Shown here: positions 1-9,349 of the stretch, one piece after another
Layout: each line of letters begins with the position of its first letter
Numbering within the stretch: the stretch's first letter is position 1
Origin: Defluviicoccus sp.
GTDB lineage: Bacteria > Pseudomonadota > Alphaproteobacteria > MPNO01
DNA: 64,000 nt
Direction: 5' to 3'
Assembly: GCA_022823775.1 (NCBI GenBank)
Contig: JAJEHI010000171.1
Location: 124,001 to 188,000 of the forward strand
Notes under the pieces: generated by a model
What the model was told of the DNA's origin: nothing
Database searches by the model: none
Seen by the model: the letters and a program-made list of their open reading frames with translations, nothing else
Made by a program: the position numbers and the translations under genes

Positions 1-700
1 CTCTCCCGACATCGCCGTCGTCGCGGCCTACGGGCTGATTCTGCCGCCCGCCGCGCTGGAAGCGCCGCGTCTCGGCTGTATCAACATCCACGCCTCGCTG
101 TTGCCGCGATGGCGCGGCGCGGCGCCGATCCAGCGGGCGATCATGGCCGGCGACGAGGAAACCGGGATCACCGTAATGCAGATGGACGAAGGGCTCGATA
201 CGGGCGGAATCCTCTCGCAGCGGCGGCTTGCCATCGGACCGGCGGACGACGCGGGCGTGCTTCACGATGCGCTCGCCGCGCTGGGCGCCGGCCTCATCGT
301 CGAAACGCTGACCGAAATGACGGAGGACGGGCTCCGGGCCCGCCCGCAGCCGGACGAAGGCGCGACATACGCCGACAAGATCGACCGCGCGGAGACCAGG
401 ATCGACTGGCGCCGGCCCGCCGTCGAGATCCACCGGCAGGTGCGCGCGCTCAGCCCGCACCCGGGCGCGTGGTTCGAGGCCGGCGGCACCAGGGTCCGGG
501 TGCTGGCGGCCCACCCGGCGCCCGGTGCCGCGCTACCGCCGGGTACGGCGATCGGCGACGGGACGGCGATCGCCTGCGGCTCCGGCGCTCTCCGGCTCGA
601 ACGGCTTCAGCGCGCGGGAAAGCAGGCGGTGGACATCGGCGCCTTCCTGCGGGGCTTCCCGATTCCCGCGGGAACGGTCCTGCCCGTGAAGTCGGCGTGA
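1..700 (+). CDS. fmt: Methionyl-tRNA formyltransferase, 3' part
   Basis: The enzyme formylates initiator Met-tRNA using 10-formyltetrahydrofolate. The left edge of the window cuts the gene; the frame is open from base 2 and about 232 residues remain of a usual ~310. The visible part has the catalytic signature [16 protein letters not shown] (active-site Asn and His), then MDEGLDTG carrying the catalytic Asp, and a C-terminal RNA-binding domain with SPHPGAWFE. The stop codon overlaps the GTG start of truA as GTGA (697-700), so the two genes are translationally coupled. This order is common in Alphaproteobacteria, usually with def upstream, which would lie outside the window. Confidence 0.96.
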   Translation, partial: SPDIAVVAAYGLILPPAALEAPRLGCINIHASLLPRWRGAAPIQRAIMAGDEETGITVMQMDEGLDTGGILSQRRLAIGPADDAGVLHDALAALGAGLIVETLTEMTEDGLRARPQPDEGATYADKIDRAETRIDWRRPAVEIHRQVRALSPHPGAWFEAGGTRVRVLAAHPAPGAALPPGTAIGDGTAIACGSGALRLERLQRAGKQAVDIGAFLRGFPIPAGTVLPVKSA

Positions 701-1434
701 CCCGCTGGCGCATCACCGTCGAGTACGACGGAACCGGCTTCGTCGGCTGGCAGCGCCAGGAAAACGGCCCGTCGATCCAGGAGGCGTTGGAAAGCGCGAT
801 CGAACGGTTTTCCGGCGAGACGCCGCGCGTGTTCGGCGCCGGACGAACCGATGCGGGGGTGCATGCCAGCGGACAGGTCGCCCATTTCGATCTCGAAAAG
901 GCGACTGGAGCCGCTACCGTGGCGGATGCGCTGAACGCGCATTTGAGACCGGACCCGATCGCGGTGCTCGACGCGGCGGCGGTCGAGCCGACCTTCGATG
1001 CCCGGATTTCCGCGCGGCAGCGCGCATACCTTTACCGCATCGTCAACCGCCGGGCGCCCCTGACGACCGACCGCGACCGCGCCTGGCCGGTCCAGACCCC
1101 GCTCGACGCCCGGGCCATGAACGAGGCGGCGGCGCGGCTCGTGGGCAAGCACGATTTCTCGACCTTCCGGGCGAGCCTTTGCCAGGCGCGCTCGCCGATC
1201 AAGACCCTCGACGTTCTCGACGTCGCGCGGGAGGGAGAGGAAATCCGCATCGAGGTCCGCGCGCGGTCCTTCCTCCACCGTCAGGTCCGCAACATCGTGG
1301 GAACGCTGAAGCTGGTCGGCGAAGGCAGGTGGAGCGCCGACGACGTGACCGCCGCGCTGGAGGCCCGGGACCGTTCGAAGGGCGGCCCCACGGCGCCGGC
1401 CTGCGGGCTCTTCCTTACGGAAGTTCTCTACTGA
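697..1434 (+). CDS. truA: tRNA pseudouridine(38-40) synthase TruA
   Basis: TruA isomerises uridines 38-40 in the anticodon stem of many tRNAs. The 245-residue protein has the family length. The N-terminus reads [18 protein letters not shown], and the catalytic aspartate is D52 in [11 protein letters not shown]. The C-terminal half has the [14 protein letters not shown] segment typical of the family. The GTG start at 697 is chosen because it overlaps the fmt stop (GTGA) and gives exactly the conserved N-terminus. The gene ends convergently with a membrane-protein gene 11 bases further on. Confidence 0.97.
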   Translation: MTRWRITVEYDGTGFVGWQRQENGPSIQEALESAIERFSGETPRVFGAGRTDAGVHASGQVAHFDLEKATGAATVADALNAHLRPDPIAVLDAAAVEPTFDARISARQRAYLYRIVNRRAPLTTDRDRAWPVQTPLDARAMNEAAARLVGKHDFSTFRASLCQARSPIKTLDVLDVAREGEEIRIEVRARSFLHRQVRNIVGTLKLVGEGRWSADDVTAALEARDRSKGGPTAPACGLFLTEVLY

Positions 1435-1445
1435 CGGGCCGCGTC

Positions 1446-2009
1446 CTATAAATAGCGGTTGCTCATCAGGTTGATCAGGATGCTGATCAATAGGTCGAGG
1501 CCCACGATCGACGCCGCCCGGCCGCCGGAGACCTCAAGCGCGGTGCGCGCGATGAACCACTGGTAGAACAGGATGGCGACGGTCGCCGAGAGACCCAGGA
1601 ATACCGCCAGCCCGCCGCCGAGAAACCCTTTCGCGAAGATCGTGACGAGAAGGAACACCGCTATCTGGATGACGTTCGACCAGTTGTGGGCGGCGATGTA
1701 GCGGAGATAGCGGTCGAAACGGCCGAGTCGGTCGCACACGTAGATCATGATCAGCGGAAACGCGACCCAGCCGATGATGTAGGCGAGAGCCTCGATCGCC
1801 ACGATCGCGACAGGGCCGGCTCGCGTCTCGACCTCGCTCAGCCGAAGGACCAGGAGCAAGGCGTAGGCGGGCGCGACAATCGCCGCGGCGTAGAAGGAAT
1901 TCCAATAGGCCTCGACGGTTCCGTCGAAGAAATCGAGGCCTTTCCGGTCCAGCAGTGCCAGGCGCCAAGCGCCGTAGACTGCGCGGGTGACTTCGGCGCC
2001 GGTGACCAT
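1446..2009 (-). CDS. Uncharacterised integral membrane protein
   Basis: I do not recognise a functional family with certainty. The 187-residue protein starts at an ATG at 2009, seven bases after the dapE stop, so it is probably the last gene of the leftward dapD-dapE operon. About five hydrophobic segments are visible (near residues 40-56, 67-91, 112-127, 130-153 and 168-182). Between the second and third is a basic, aromatic loop (DRLGRFDRYLRYIAAHNW). The overall shape is like small YIP1-type or DUF membrane proteins. The frame is open further upstream, but that stretch is Arg/Ser-rich, overlaps dapE and is not plausible protein. Confidence 0.7.
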   Translation of the reverse strand: MVTGAEVTRAVYGAWRLALLDRKGLDFFDGTVEAYWNSFYAAAIVAPAYALLLVLRLSEVETRAGPVAIVAIEALAYIIGWVAFPLIMIYVCDRLGRFDRYLRYIAAHNWSNVIQIAVFLLVTIFAKGFLGGGLAVFLGLSATVAILFYQWFIARTALEVSGGRAASIVGLDLLISILINLMSNRYL

Positions 2010-2016
2010 CCCGCCC

Positions 2017-3171
2017 TCAGCCCGGGAAGTAGCCTTGGAGCACACCCTCGTAAATCCGACCGAGGGCGGAGAGGTCGTCGAGCGAGACCCTCTCGTCCAC
2101 CTTGTGCATCGTCTGGCCGACCGCGCCGAATTCGGCGACCGCGCAATAGTCCTTGATGAAGCGCGCGTCCGAGGTGCCGCCCGTCGTGCTGAGCGCCGTC
2201 TCGCCATCGATCGCCGAGCCGATCGCTTGCTGGATCAGGTCGCTCAGCCTGCCGGGCGGCGTCAGGAAGGATTCGCCGGTCAGGTGTGTCTCCAGCTCGT
2301 ATTCGCCGCCCACCGAATCGAGGCGGTCGCGAACCCAGGCGAGCATGCTCTCCCCGCTGTGCAGGTCGTTGAAGCGGATGTTGAACGCCGCGCGCGCCAC
2401 CGCCGGGATGACGTTGGTCGCGGCGTTGCCGACATCGACGGTGGTCAGCTGCAGATTGCTCGGCTGGAAATGGTCCGTCCCGTCGTCGATGGGCGTATCG
2501 GCAAGCGCGGACAGCATCCGCGCCAGCCGGGGCAGCGGGTTGTCGGCAAGCTGCGGGTAGGCGGTGTGGCCCTGCACGCCGCGCACGGTGATCCAGCCGG
2601 AGAGGCTGCCGCGCCGCCCGATCTTGATCATCTCGCCGAGCCGCGTCGGGTTGGTCGGCTCGCCGACCAGGCAATCGTCGATCCGCTCTCCCCGCTCGTC
2701 CATCCAGCGGAGCATCTTGACCGTCCCGTTGATCGCCGGCCCCTCTTCGTCGCCGGTGATCAGCAGGCTGATCGAGCCGTCGAACGAGCCGCCCCTCGCG
2801 CGCAGAAAGCGGGAGACGGCTCCGACGAAGGCGGCGATCGCGCCCTTCATGTCGGCGGCGCCGCGGCCATAAAGGACGCCGTCGTGGATTTCCGCGCCGA
2901 AGGGGTCCACCGTCCATGCGTCGAGGTCGCCCACCGGGACCACGTCGGTATGGCCGGCGAAACAGAAATTCGGGGAGCCGGTGCCGAGACGCGCGTAGAG
3001 GTTCTTCACGTCCGGCGTTCCCGGCGCCTCGAACGTCACGCTATGGCAGACGAAGCCGAGCGACTCCAGCGCCCGGGCCAACGTTTCCTGGGATCCGCCG
3101 TCCTCGGGCGTGACGCTCGGGCAGCGAATCAGCGCCCGGGCCAGCTCGACCGCGTCGATGACAGCGCTCAA
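2017..3171 (-). CDS. dapE: Succinyl-diaminopimelate desuccinylase
   Basis: DapE hydrolyses N-succinyl-LL-diaminopimelate to LL-diaminopimelate and succinate in lysine and peptidoglycan precursor synthesis. It is an M20-family dinuclear zinc enzyme of 384 residues. Metal-binding and catalytic motifs are clear: [11 protein letters not shown] (H74, D76), GRGAADMKG (D107) and [12 protein letters not shown] (E142/E143). The start is a TTG at 3171 overlapping the dapD stop as TTGA; no ATG fits the conserved N-terminus [19 protein letters not shown]. The overlap implies coupled translation with dapD, the enzyme two steps earlier in the same pathway. Confidence 0.95.
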   Translation of the reverse strand: MSAVIDAVELARALIRCPSVTPEDGGSQETLARALESLGFVCHSVTFEAPGTPDVKNLYARLGTGSPNFCFAGHTDVVPVGDLDAWTVDPFGAEIHDGVLYGRGAADMKGAIAAFVGAVSRFLRARGGSFDGSISLLITGDEEGPAINGTVKMLRWMDERGERIDDCLVGEPTNPTRLGEMIKIGRRGSLSGWITVRGVQGHTAYPQLADNPLPRLARMLSALADTPIDDGTDHFQPSNLQLTTVDVGNAATNVIPAVARAAFNIRFNDLHSGESMLAWVRDRLDSVGGEYELETHLTGESFLTPPGRLSDLIQQAIGSAIDGETALSTTGGTSDARFIKDYCAVAEFGAVGQTMHKVDERVSLDDLSALGRIYEGVLQGYFPG

Positions 3172-4025
3172 TCGCGCAACAGATCGTTGATGGAGGTCTT
3201 CGCGCGGGTCCCCTCGTCGACCCGCTTGACGATGACCGCACAGTAGAGGCTGGGACCGGGCGAGCCGTCGGCCAGCGGCCGCCCGGGCAGCGAGCCCGGC
3301 ACCACCACCGAGTATTCCGGCACCCGGCCGTAATGGACCTCGCCCGTGGCCCGGTCGACGATCCGCGTGGAAGCGCCGATGAACACCCCCATGGAAAGCA
3401 CCGAGCCGCGCTCCACCAGCACGCCCTCGGCCACCTCGGACCGCGCGCCGATGAAGCAATCGTCTTCGACGATCACCGGATCGGCCTGGAGCGGTTCCAG
3501 CACACCGCCGATCCCCGCTCCGCCCGAGATGTGGCAGTTCCGCCCGATCTGGGCGCAGGAGCCGACGGTAGCCCAGGTATCGATCATGGTGCCCCGGTCC
3601 ACATAGGCGCCGAGATTGACGAAGCTCGGCATGAGAATGACGCCGGGGGCGATATAGGCGGAGCGCCGCACGACGCAGTTGGGCACCGCGCGGAACCCGG
3701 CCTCGCGGAAGCGCGCCTCGTCCCAGCCGGCGAACTTGGGCGAGACCTTGTCGTACCATGGCGTCGCGCCGCGATGAGGATCGTTCGGCCCGCCCGGCAT
3801 GGGCGCCGTGTCGTAAAGCCGGAAGGACAGCAGCACGGCCTTCTTCAGCCACTGGTTGACCTGCCAGCTTCCGTTAATCTTCTCGGCGACCCGGAGCGAT
3901 CCGGAATCGAGCCCGTCGAGCGCGGATTCGATCGCGTCGCGCAGGGCGCCCCCGGTCGCGGGAGAAATCGTCTCGCGCTCTTCCCAAGCGTCGTCGATGG
4001 TCGATCGCAGCGAGTCTTCGCTCAT
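3168..4025 (-). CDS. dapD: Tetrahydrodipicolinate N-succinyltransferase
   Basis: DapD succinylates tetrahydrodipicolinate using succinyl-CoA, the committed step of the succinylase branch of lysine/DAP synthesis. The 285-residue protein has the family size, an N-terminal helical domain and a left-handed beta-helix built of hexapeptide repeats. It contains the segments [20 protein letters not shown] and [16 protein letters not shown], which are almost family-invariant. The ATG at 4025 gives [18 protein letters not shown]. It is the first gene of the leftward dapD-dapE-membrane protein operon; a TTGACA hexamer lies just upstream. Confidence 0.97.
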   Translation of the reverse strand: MSEDSLRSTIDDAWEERETISPATGGALRDAIESALDGLDSGSLRVAEKINGSWQVNQWLKKAVLLSFRLYDTAPMPGGPNDPHRGATPWYDKVSPKFAGWDEARFREAGFRAVPNCVVRRSAYIAPGVILMPSFVNLGAYVDRGTMIDTWATVGSCAQIGRNCHISGGAGIGGVLEPLQADPVIVEDDCFIGARSEVAEGVLVERGSVLSMGVFIGASTRIVDRATGEVHYGRVPEYSVVVPGSLPGRPLADGSPGPSLYCAVIVKRVDEGTRAKTSINDLLRD

Positions 4026-4059
4026 GCGTCTTGGGGCCTCATGGGGATGCGGGGCGGCA

Positions 4060-4088
4060 GAAAATCACCGCCGGGCCGATCCTGTCAA
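4060..4088 (-). promoter_or_regulatory. Candidate promoter for dapD-dapE
   Basis: Reading leftward, a perfect TTGACA occupies 4088-4083 and overlaps the stop codon of the HAD phosphatase gene. Seventeen bases further is ATTTTC (4065-4060), a weak -10; with an 18-base spacer the hexamer is TTTTCT. The dapD start is about 35 bases downstream. The -35 is good and the -10 poor, so this is tentative. Confidence 0.35.
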
Positions 4089-4777
4089 CATGGCGGCACG
4101 AGGTCCTCCAGCCAGGCCGCGATATCGTGGGTCTGATGGTGGATATGCGGCCCCGCCGCCTCGTCCTCGTCCCAGGCGGCGCCGGTGCGCACCCAGACCG
4201 TGGTCATCCCCATCTCGGCCGCCGGCTCCAGGTTGTAGGGTATGTCGTCGATCATCACCGCCCTTTGCGCATCGATCCCGTACCGCCCGCACAGATCCCG
4301 GTAGCTTTCGATCGCCGGCTTGGGCCGGTAGCCGGCGGCCTCGATGTCGTAGACCGCGTCGAAATGCTCGCTCAACGCGATGAGATCGAGGACCAGCCTC
4401 GCGTGGCTCGCGAACGCGTTGGTGTAGATCACCTTGCGACCGTCGAGCGCCGCGATGGCGTCCCGCAGCCGGGGATCGGGCTTCAGGTCGGAATAGTCGA
4501 GCCCGCCGCCCATATGGCTCTCGTATTCCCTGGGATCGAGCCCATGCTCGACCATCAGCCCGCGCAGCGTCAGGCCGAATTTGCGGAAATACTCCTTCTG
4601 GATCGCGTAGGCCGCTTCCCGGTCGACGCCGAGGAATTCCGATACGAAATCGCGCATCCGCCTGTCGAGTTCGGCATACATCGGCGGCGGCACCCGGTAG
4701 AGCGTGTTGTCGAGATCGAACACCCACGTCTCGGCGTCGGCCACGGCGCGATAGCCGAAATCCCGGTTCTGTCCCAT
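4085..4777 (-). CDS. Pyrimidine 5'-nucleotidase, HAD superfamily
   Basis: This is a haloacid-dehalogenase-fold phosphatase of about 230 residues, of the subgroup annotated as pyrimidine 5'-nucleotidase (SDT1/YjjG-like), predicted to dephosphorylate UMP/CMP-type nucleotides. Motif I is WVFDLDNTLYRVP (nucleophile and acid-base Asp), motif II is KVIYTNA, the motif III lysine is in YRPKPAIESY, and motif IV is AVMIDDIPYNL. The ATG at 4777 is chosen; an in-frame GTG at 4798 is also possible. Placement next to argB and dapD is usual in Rhodospirillales and related groups. Substrate specificity is inferred from family only. Confidence 0.85.
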   Translation of the reverse strand: MGQNRDFGYRAVADAETWVFDLDNTLYRVPPPMYAELDRRMRDFVSEFLGVDREAAYAIQKEYFRKFGLTLRGLMVEHGLDPREYESHMGGGLDYSDLKPDPRLRDAIAALDGRKVIYTNAFASHARLVLDLIALSEHFDAVYDIEAAGYRPKPAIESYRDLCGRYGIDAQRAVMIDDIPYNLEPAAEMGMTTVWVRTGAAWDEDEAAGPHIHHQTHDIAAWLEDLVPPC

Positions 4778-4818
4778 GGCAGTGCCGTCCGACACTTCGA
4801 AGCCCCGACCCGCCCGCT

Positions 4819-5781
4819 TCAGGCGGCCGACGGTCTGGGCTCGGAACGGATGAGGGTTCCGACGCCCCGCTCGGTGAACACTTCGAGCAGGATCGCGTGC
4901 GGCACCCGCCCGTCGAGGATGATCGCGGCATCCACGGAATTCTCGACCGCTTCGACGCAGGTCTCGACCTTGGGGATCATGCCGCCGGTGATCGTCCCCT
5001 CGCGAATGCCCTCGCGCGCCTCGCTTGCGGTCATCTCGGAGATCAGATTGCCGTCGCCGTCGAGCACGCCTTCGATGTCGGTCAGCATGAAGAGCCTGGC
5101 CGCGCCCATGGCCGCGGCGATGGCGCCGGCCACCGTGTCCCCGTTTATGTTGTAGGTGGTGCCGTCCTCGCCGACGCCGATCGGCGCCACCACCGGGATG
5201 ATCGAGGACCGTTCCAGCGTCAGCAGAACCTCGGCGTTGATCGCCACGGGCTCGCCGACGAAGCCGAGGTCGAGGACCTTCTCGATGTTGGAGTCGGATT
5301 CCCGGTCGACCTTGCGCAGCTTGCGCGCGCGGACCAGGTCCCCGTCCTTGCCCGACAGGCCGACGGCAACCCCGCCGGCCCGGTTGATCGCAGTGACGAT
5401 CTGCTTGTTGATCGACCCGCTGAGGACCATCTCGACGATCTCGACCGTCGCCCGGTCGGTGACCCGGAGCCCGCTCACGAAATCGCTCTTGATCTTGAGC
5501 CGCTCCAGCATCTCGCCGATCTGCGGCCCGCCGCCGTGGACCACGATCGGATCGATGCCGATCCGCTTGAGCAGCACGATGTCGTGGGCGAACTGCGCGG
5601 CGAGGGACGGATCGCCCATCGCGTGGCCCCCGTACTTCACCACGAAGGTGCGCCCGGCATAGACCTGCATATAGGGCAGCGCCTCGGACAGCGTGGCCGC
5701 CTTTTCGAGCCACATGGCAAGCTCTGCCTCGCCGGGCCGGGCACCCTCGGACCTGCCGGTCGATGGGGGGGTCTTCGTCAT
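4819..5781 (-). CDS. argB: Acetylglutamate kinase
   Basis: ArgB phosphorylates N-acetylglutamate, the second step of arginine synthesis and often the feedback-controlled one. The protein is 320 residues including a short N-terminal extension. Amino-acid-kinase motifs are present: [12 protein letters not shown] near the N-terminus, [15 protein letters not shown] for ATP/substrate binding, and a C-terminal TERGVGTLI. The ATG at 5781 lies 11 bases after the engB stop, so the gene belongs to the leftward rpmH-to-argB series. Confidence 0.96.
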   Translation of the reverse strand: MTKTPPSTGRSEGARPGEAELAMWLEKAATLSEALPYMQVYAGRTFVVKYGGHAMGDPSLAAQFAHDIVLLKRIGIDPIVVHGGGPQIGEMLERLKIKSDFVSGLRVTDRATVEIVEMVLSGSINKQIVTAINRAGGVAVGLSGKDGDLVRARKLRKVDRESDSNIEKVLDLGFVGEPVAINAEVLLTLERSSIIPVVAPIGVGEDGTTYNINGDTVAGAIAAAMGAARLFMLTDIEGVLDGDGNLISEMTASEAREGIREGTITGGMIPKVETCVEAVENSVDAAIILDGRVPHAILLEVFTERGVGTLIRSEPRPSAA

Positions 5782-5792
5782 GGCGCGGCACT

Positions 5793-6476
5793 CTAGCCCA
5801 GGGGTTTCGCCCCCGCCAGCGCGGCGAGTTCGCCCCGAAGCTCCGGGATTCCGGCCTGCGTCTTTGCGCTGGTGACGATCAGCAGCGGGTGGGCGGCAAT
5901 CTGTCTGGCGAGGTCGGAGCGCACCTGATCCGTGCGCTCCCGCAATGCGCTCCCACTCGTCTTGTCGGCCTTGGTGAGCACGCCCTGGAACGCCACCCCG
6001 GCCTCGTCCAGCATCGTCATCAGCACGCGGTCGCCGTCGTGCAGACCGTGTCGCGCGTCTATCAGAAGACAGAGGCGCTTGAGCCCGGCCCGGCCCCGCA
6101 GATAGTTCCGGACCAGCCGGTTCCATTGCGCGATATCCGTTTTCGAAGCCCGGGCGTAGCCGTATCCCGGCAGGTCCACCAGCATCAGCCGGCCGCCTAG
6201 ATCGAAGAAGTTGAGCTGCCGGGTTCGGCCGGGCGTACGCGAGGTTCGCGCCAGCGACCGCCGCCCGGTCAGCGCGTTGATCAGGGTCGACTTGCCGACG
6301 TTCGACCGGCCGGCGAAAGCGACCTCGGGAAGGCCGGGCGGCGGCAGCGCACCGATGGAGGCGATGCCCGCAACGAAGTCGCAGCGCCCGGCGAACAGAC
6401 GGCGACCGTGCTCGATCGCGGCTTCCGGATCGTCGCCGTTCCCGGTCGTCGCTCTGGGGTCCACGGTATCGCTCAC
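5793..6476 (-). CDS. engB: Ribosome biogenesis GTPase EngB (YihA/YsxC)
   Basis: EngB is a small GTPase needed for late assembly of the 50S subunit. It has 227 residues with the G-motifs in order: [18 protein letters not shown] (P-loop), [11 protein letters not shown] (switch I), [10 protein letters not shown] (G3), VLTKADK (G4) and VTSAKT (G5). The start is a GTG at 6476, 14 bases after the yidC stop, preceded by a GGGAG ribosome-binding site; an in-frame ATG is not available before the conserved core. The yidC-engB-argB order is conserved in Alphaproteobacteria. Confidence 0.95.
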   Translation of the reverse strand: MSDTVDPRATTGNGDDPEAAIEHGRRLFAGRCDFVAGIASIGALPPPGLPEVAFAGRSNVGKSTLINALTGRRSLARTSRTPGRTRQLNFFDLGGRLMLVDLPGYGYARASKTDIAQWNRLVRNYLRGRAGLKRLCLLIDARHGLHDGDRVLMTMLDEAGVAFQGVLTKADKTSGSALRERTDQVRSDLARQIAAHPLLIVTSAKTQAGIPELRGELAALAGAKPLG

Positions 6477-6490
6477 CGCGAGGCTCCCGC

Positions 6491-8473
6491 TCAGGACGCG
6501 CTGCGCCTCGGCCGTTTGCGCTTGTTGTTGCCGGAGCGGCGTTTCGGCCCCGGCGGCGGCGTATCCTGCGCGGAACCCTCCTTGCGCCGTTTCGCCTTCG
6601 CCTTGGCCTTGGCCGGTCCCGCCGACTGCTTCCCGCCCGCCGGCGCACCGGAACCGGGTTTGGTCTTCCCTCCGGGCAGCGCAACGGTCTGACCCGACAT
6701 CGTCACCCCCATCTGCCGCATGATGATCCATTGCTGGGCGATGGAGAGAAGGTTGTTCCACGCCCAGTAGATCACCAGCCCGGCCGGGAATTGCCCGAGC
6801 ATGAAGGTGAAGACGATGGGCAGCATCAGGAATATCTTGGCTTGGGTCGGATCGGCCGGCTGCGGGTTCAGCTTCTGCTGCAGGTACATGGTCCCGCCCA
6901 TGATGAGCGGCCAGATCCCGACATTGGCGATCTGGAGCAATTCGGGCACCGACCAGTCGATCAGCCCGAACGCGGTCAGGATCCCGAGCGGGTCCGGCGC
7001 CGACAGGTCCTGGATCCAGCCGAAGAAGGGCGCGTGGCGCATCTCGATGGAGACGAACAGCACCTTGTAGAGCGCGAAGAAGACCGGAATCTGGATCAGG
7101 ATGGGGAAGCAGCCGCTGACCGGGTTGGCGTTCTCCTTCTTGTAGAGCGCCATCATCTCCTGGTTCTGGCGCTGCCGGTCCTCCTTGAAACGGTCGCGGA
7201 TCTTCATCATCTCGGGCTGGAGCTTCTTGAGCCGGCTCATCGCCCGGTAGGACTTGTTGGCGAGCGGGAAGAACGCGATCTTGATCAGCACGGTAAGCAG
7301 CAGGATCGCGAGCCCGAAATTGCCGATCATCCGGTTGAAATATTCGAGCACGTAGAAGATCGGCTTGGTCAGGAAGTAGAACCAGCCGAAATCGACGGCG
7401 AGATCGAAATTGACGATCCCGAGATTCTCCTCGTAGGCATCGAGCAGGCGGACTTCCTTGGCGCCCGCGAACAAACGCTCGCTCACCTCGATCGTCGCTC
7501 CCGGCTGAACGGTCTGCTGCTCGCCCAGGGTGTCGACCTGATACTTGTCGCGCCGGTCCTGGAGGGTGTGGACGAAGCGGCTCGCGATGCTCGATTTCTG
7601 GTCCGGGATCAGCGCCGCGAGCCAGTATTTGTCGGTGATGCCGATCCATCCGCCGACGCTGGTCTGCGCGATCTTGCCGTCGTCGGCATCGGAAACGTCG
7701 TCGTAATCGACTTCCTTCAGCGTTTCGCCGAAAACGCCGAGCAGCCCCTCGTGCAGGATCCAGAAACCGAAAACGTCGGGCGTGTCGGTCCGCGAGATCA
7801 GCCCGTAGGGCCGCAGCGAGACGGCGCGATCGCCGCGATTGGTCACGCGCTGGGTGACCTTGAACATGTAGTTGGGGTCGAGCGCGATCTCCTGGGTGAA
7901 GACGAGCCCGGCGCCGTTGTTCCAGGTGAGAACGACCGGGCTGTCCGGCCCGAGAGTGGTCTTCGTGGTCTCCCACAATGTCTGCGGGGAGGGCGTTGCG
8001 ACGTTGGGGTCGGTGGACAGCCAGCCGAATTGTGCGAAATAGGGCGATCCCGCGCCCGGCGGCGTGAACAGCGTGATCTGCGCGCTGTCCTCCTCAAGCG
8101 TCTCCCGATAGTCGGTGAGCAGGAGATCGTCGATCCGGGCGCCCTTGAGGGAGACCGAGCCCTCCACCCGGCTCGAGACGATCTGCACCCGGGGTTCCGA
8201 CGCGGCGGCGGGCTGTGTGGATGTCGGGGCGCCCGGAACGCCGACCGTTCCGCCGGGCGGCGCGAGCAGCGGGGGGACGCCGCCGGATGCGTCCGGCAAG
8301 GGTGTCGCCGGCCTGGCGGTCTCGATCGTCTCGCCGGCCGCCTTGCGTTCCGCTTCGGCGGCCTGCTGGGCGGCGCGTTCGCGTTCGAGGCGCGGCTGCT
8401 CGACCAGGAACTGGTAACCCAGCAGGATCGACACCGAGACGACGATCGCGAGGAGGAGGTTGCGCTGATCCAT
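6491..8473 (-). CDS. yidC: Membrane protein insertase YidC
   Basis: YidC inserts and folds inner-membrane proteins with or without SecYEG. The 660-residue protein has the Gram-negative layout: an N-terminal membrane anchor ([20 protein letters not shown]), a Pro/Ala-rich linker, a large periplasmic beta-sandwich domain, then five C-terminal membrane segments including the conserved [20 protein letters not shown] hairpin and the [16 protein letters not shown] region. The tail is long and basic (Lys/Arg-rich, ending RRSAS), as expected for ribosome contact. The ATG at 8473 is preceded closely by yidD and rnpA, the standard arrangement. Confidence 0.97.
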   Translation of the reverse strand: MDQRNLLLAIVVSVSILLGYQFLVEQPRLERERAAQQAAEAERKAAGETIETARPATPLPDASGGVPPLLAPPGGTVGVPGAPTSTQPAAASEPRVQIVSSRVEGSVSLKGARIDDLLLTDYRETLEEDSAQITLFTPPGAGSPYFAQFGWLSTDPNVATPSPQTLWETTKTTLGPDSPVVLTWNNGAGLVFTQEIALDPNYMFKVTQRVTNRGDRAVSLRPYGLISRTDTPDVFGFWILHEGLLGVFGETLKEVDYDDVSDADDGKIAQTSVGGWIGITDKYWLAALIPDQKSSIASRFVHTLQDRRDKYQVDTLGEQQTVQPGATIEVSERLFAGAKEVRLLDAYEENLGIVNFDLAVDFGWFYFLTKPIFYVLEYFNRMIGNFGLAILLLTVLIKIAFFPLANKSYRAMSRLKKLQPEMMKIRDRFKEDRQRQNQEMMALYKKENANPVSGCFPILIQIPVFFALYKVLFVSIEMRHAPFFGWIQDLSAPDPLGILTAFGLIDWSVPELLQIANVGIWPLIMGGTMYLQQKLNPQPADPTQAKIFLMLPIVFTFMLGQFPAGLVIYWAWNNLLSIAQQWIIMRQMGVTMSGQTVALPGGKTKPGSGAPAGGKQSAGPAKAKAKAKRRKEGSAQDTPPPGPKRRSGNNKRKRPRRSAS

Positions 8474-8487
8474 GATCGGGACGCCGC

Positions 8488-8745
8488 CTAGGACACGCGA
8501 AGCCAGGGCAGGCGGACGCGCTCGGGCACCGGATCGTAGCCGCAGCCGCCCCAGGGGTTGCACCTGACGATGCGCAGCAGCGCGAGCCAGAGGCCGAGCA
8601 GCGGCCCGTGGCGATCGATCGCCTGGATCGCGTAGCCGGAACAGGTGGGGTGATAACGGCAGCTGACCGGCAGGATCGGCGAGATCAGCCAGCGATAGGC
8701 CCAGATGGGCGCCTTCAAGAGGCGGGAGAATGCCTTGGCGATCAC
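8488..8745 (-). CDS. yidD: Membrane protein insertion efficiency factor YidD
   Basis: YidD is a small, inner-membrane-associated protein that assists YidC-dependent insertion. The 85-residue sequence has the family features: an N-terminal amphipathic segment ([18 protein letters not shown]), the motif [15 protein letters not shown], and [17 protein letters not shown]. Its start overlaps the rnpA stop by four bases (8742-8745), and yidC follows 14 bases after its stop. Confidence 0.95.
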   Translation of the reverse strand: MIAKAFSRLLKAPIWAYRWLISPILPVSCRYHPTCSGYAIQAIDRHGPLLGLWLALLRIVRCNPWGGCGYDPVPERVRLPWLRVS

Positions 8746-9137
8746 GCTCTGTCCCGTGCCCGGCGCGGGGGTGCCTTGGCGTCCGAAAGCGCGGCGTCGG
8801 TCCGATGGAGCGCCTTTTCCAGGTCGCGCACCAAATCCGCGAAGGGACGCGAAACGGTCTGCCGCCGCCCGATCAGCACGTAGTCCCTGCCCCGCTCCGC
8901 GTTCTCGGCCAGCACATGCTCGGCCGCGGCGCGCAAGCGCCGGCGCGCCCGGTTGCGGGCGACCGCATTGCCGACCTTGCGGCTGACCGTGAATCCGACC
9001 CGAATGCCGTCGGCGCTGGCTTCCGCGTCGGCGTTGGGGCGCGCCTGGAGGATAACCCCATCGGTGACGGATTTGACGCCGCTCCGCGCCGCGCGCAGAA
9101 AATCGCGCCGCTTCTTCAGGGTTGGGAGCACGGCCAC
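8742..9137 (-). CDS. rnpA: Ribonuclease P protein component
   Basis: RnpA is the protein cofactor of the RNase P ribozyme that matures tRNA 5' ends. The 131-residue basic protein contains the RNA-binding signature [14 protein letters not shown] preceded by [11 protein letters not shown]. The N-terminus [15 protein letters not shown] is typical. It starts four bases after the rpmH stop and overlaps yidD at its end, completing the rpmH-rnpA-yidD-yidC operon. Confidence 0.95.
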   Translation of the reverse strand: MAVLPTLKKRRDFLRAARSGVKSVTDGVILQARPNADAEASADGIRVGFTVSRKVGNAVARNRARRRLRAAAEHVLAENAERGRDYVLIGRRQTVSRPFADLVRDLEKALHRTDAALSDAKAPPRRARDRA

Positions 9138-9141
9138 GCGC

Positions 9142-9276
9142 TCAAGCCGAGAGACGCTTGCGACCCTTGGCGCGGCGGTTCGACAGGATCCTGCGTCCGC
9201 CTACGGTTGCGCGTCGGGCACGGAATCCGTGGCGCCGCTTGCGGACCAGCACGCTCGGCTGAAAAGTGCGTTTCAA
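9142..9276 (-). CDS. rpmH: 50S ribosomal protein L34, TTG start
   Basis: This 44-residue gene encodes ribosomal protein L34. The sequence begins [17 protein letters not shown] after the initiator and ends [11 protein letters not shown], matching L34 over its whole length. The only start that fits is TTG (9276-9274), with a GGAG about nine bases upstream; a TTG start for such a highly expressed gene is uncommon. It is the first gene of the leftward rpmH-rnpA-yidD-yidC-engB-argB series and follows a near-consensus promoter. Confidence 0.95.
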   Translation of the reverse strand: MKRTFQPSVLVRKRRHGFRARRATVGGRRILSNRRAKGRKRLSA

Positions 9277-9320
9277 GGCGAGAAACTCCAGGCTCGGACC
9301 GGGTCCGAAACGAGGCACGC

Positions 9321-9349
9321 TGTATAGGGTCTCCTCGCTTGCGAGTCAA
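9321..9349 (-). promoter_or_regulatory. Sigma-70-type promoter for the rpmH operon
   Basis: Leftward, TTGACT (9349-9344) and TATACA (9326-9321) are separated by exactly 17 bases, a close match to the housekeeping consensus. The predicted transcript would start about 38 bases before the rpmH TTG. The -35 overlaps the stop codon of the arylsulfotransferase gene, which reads in the same direction, so readthrough from that gene is also possible. Confidence 0.6.
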
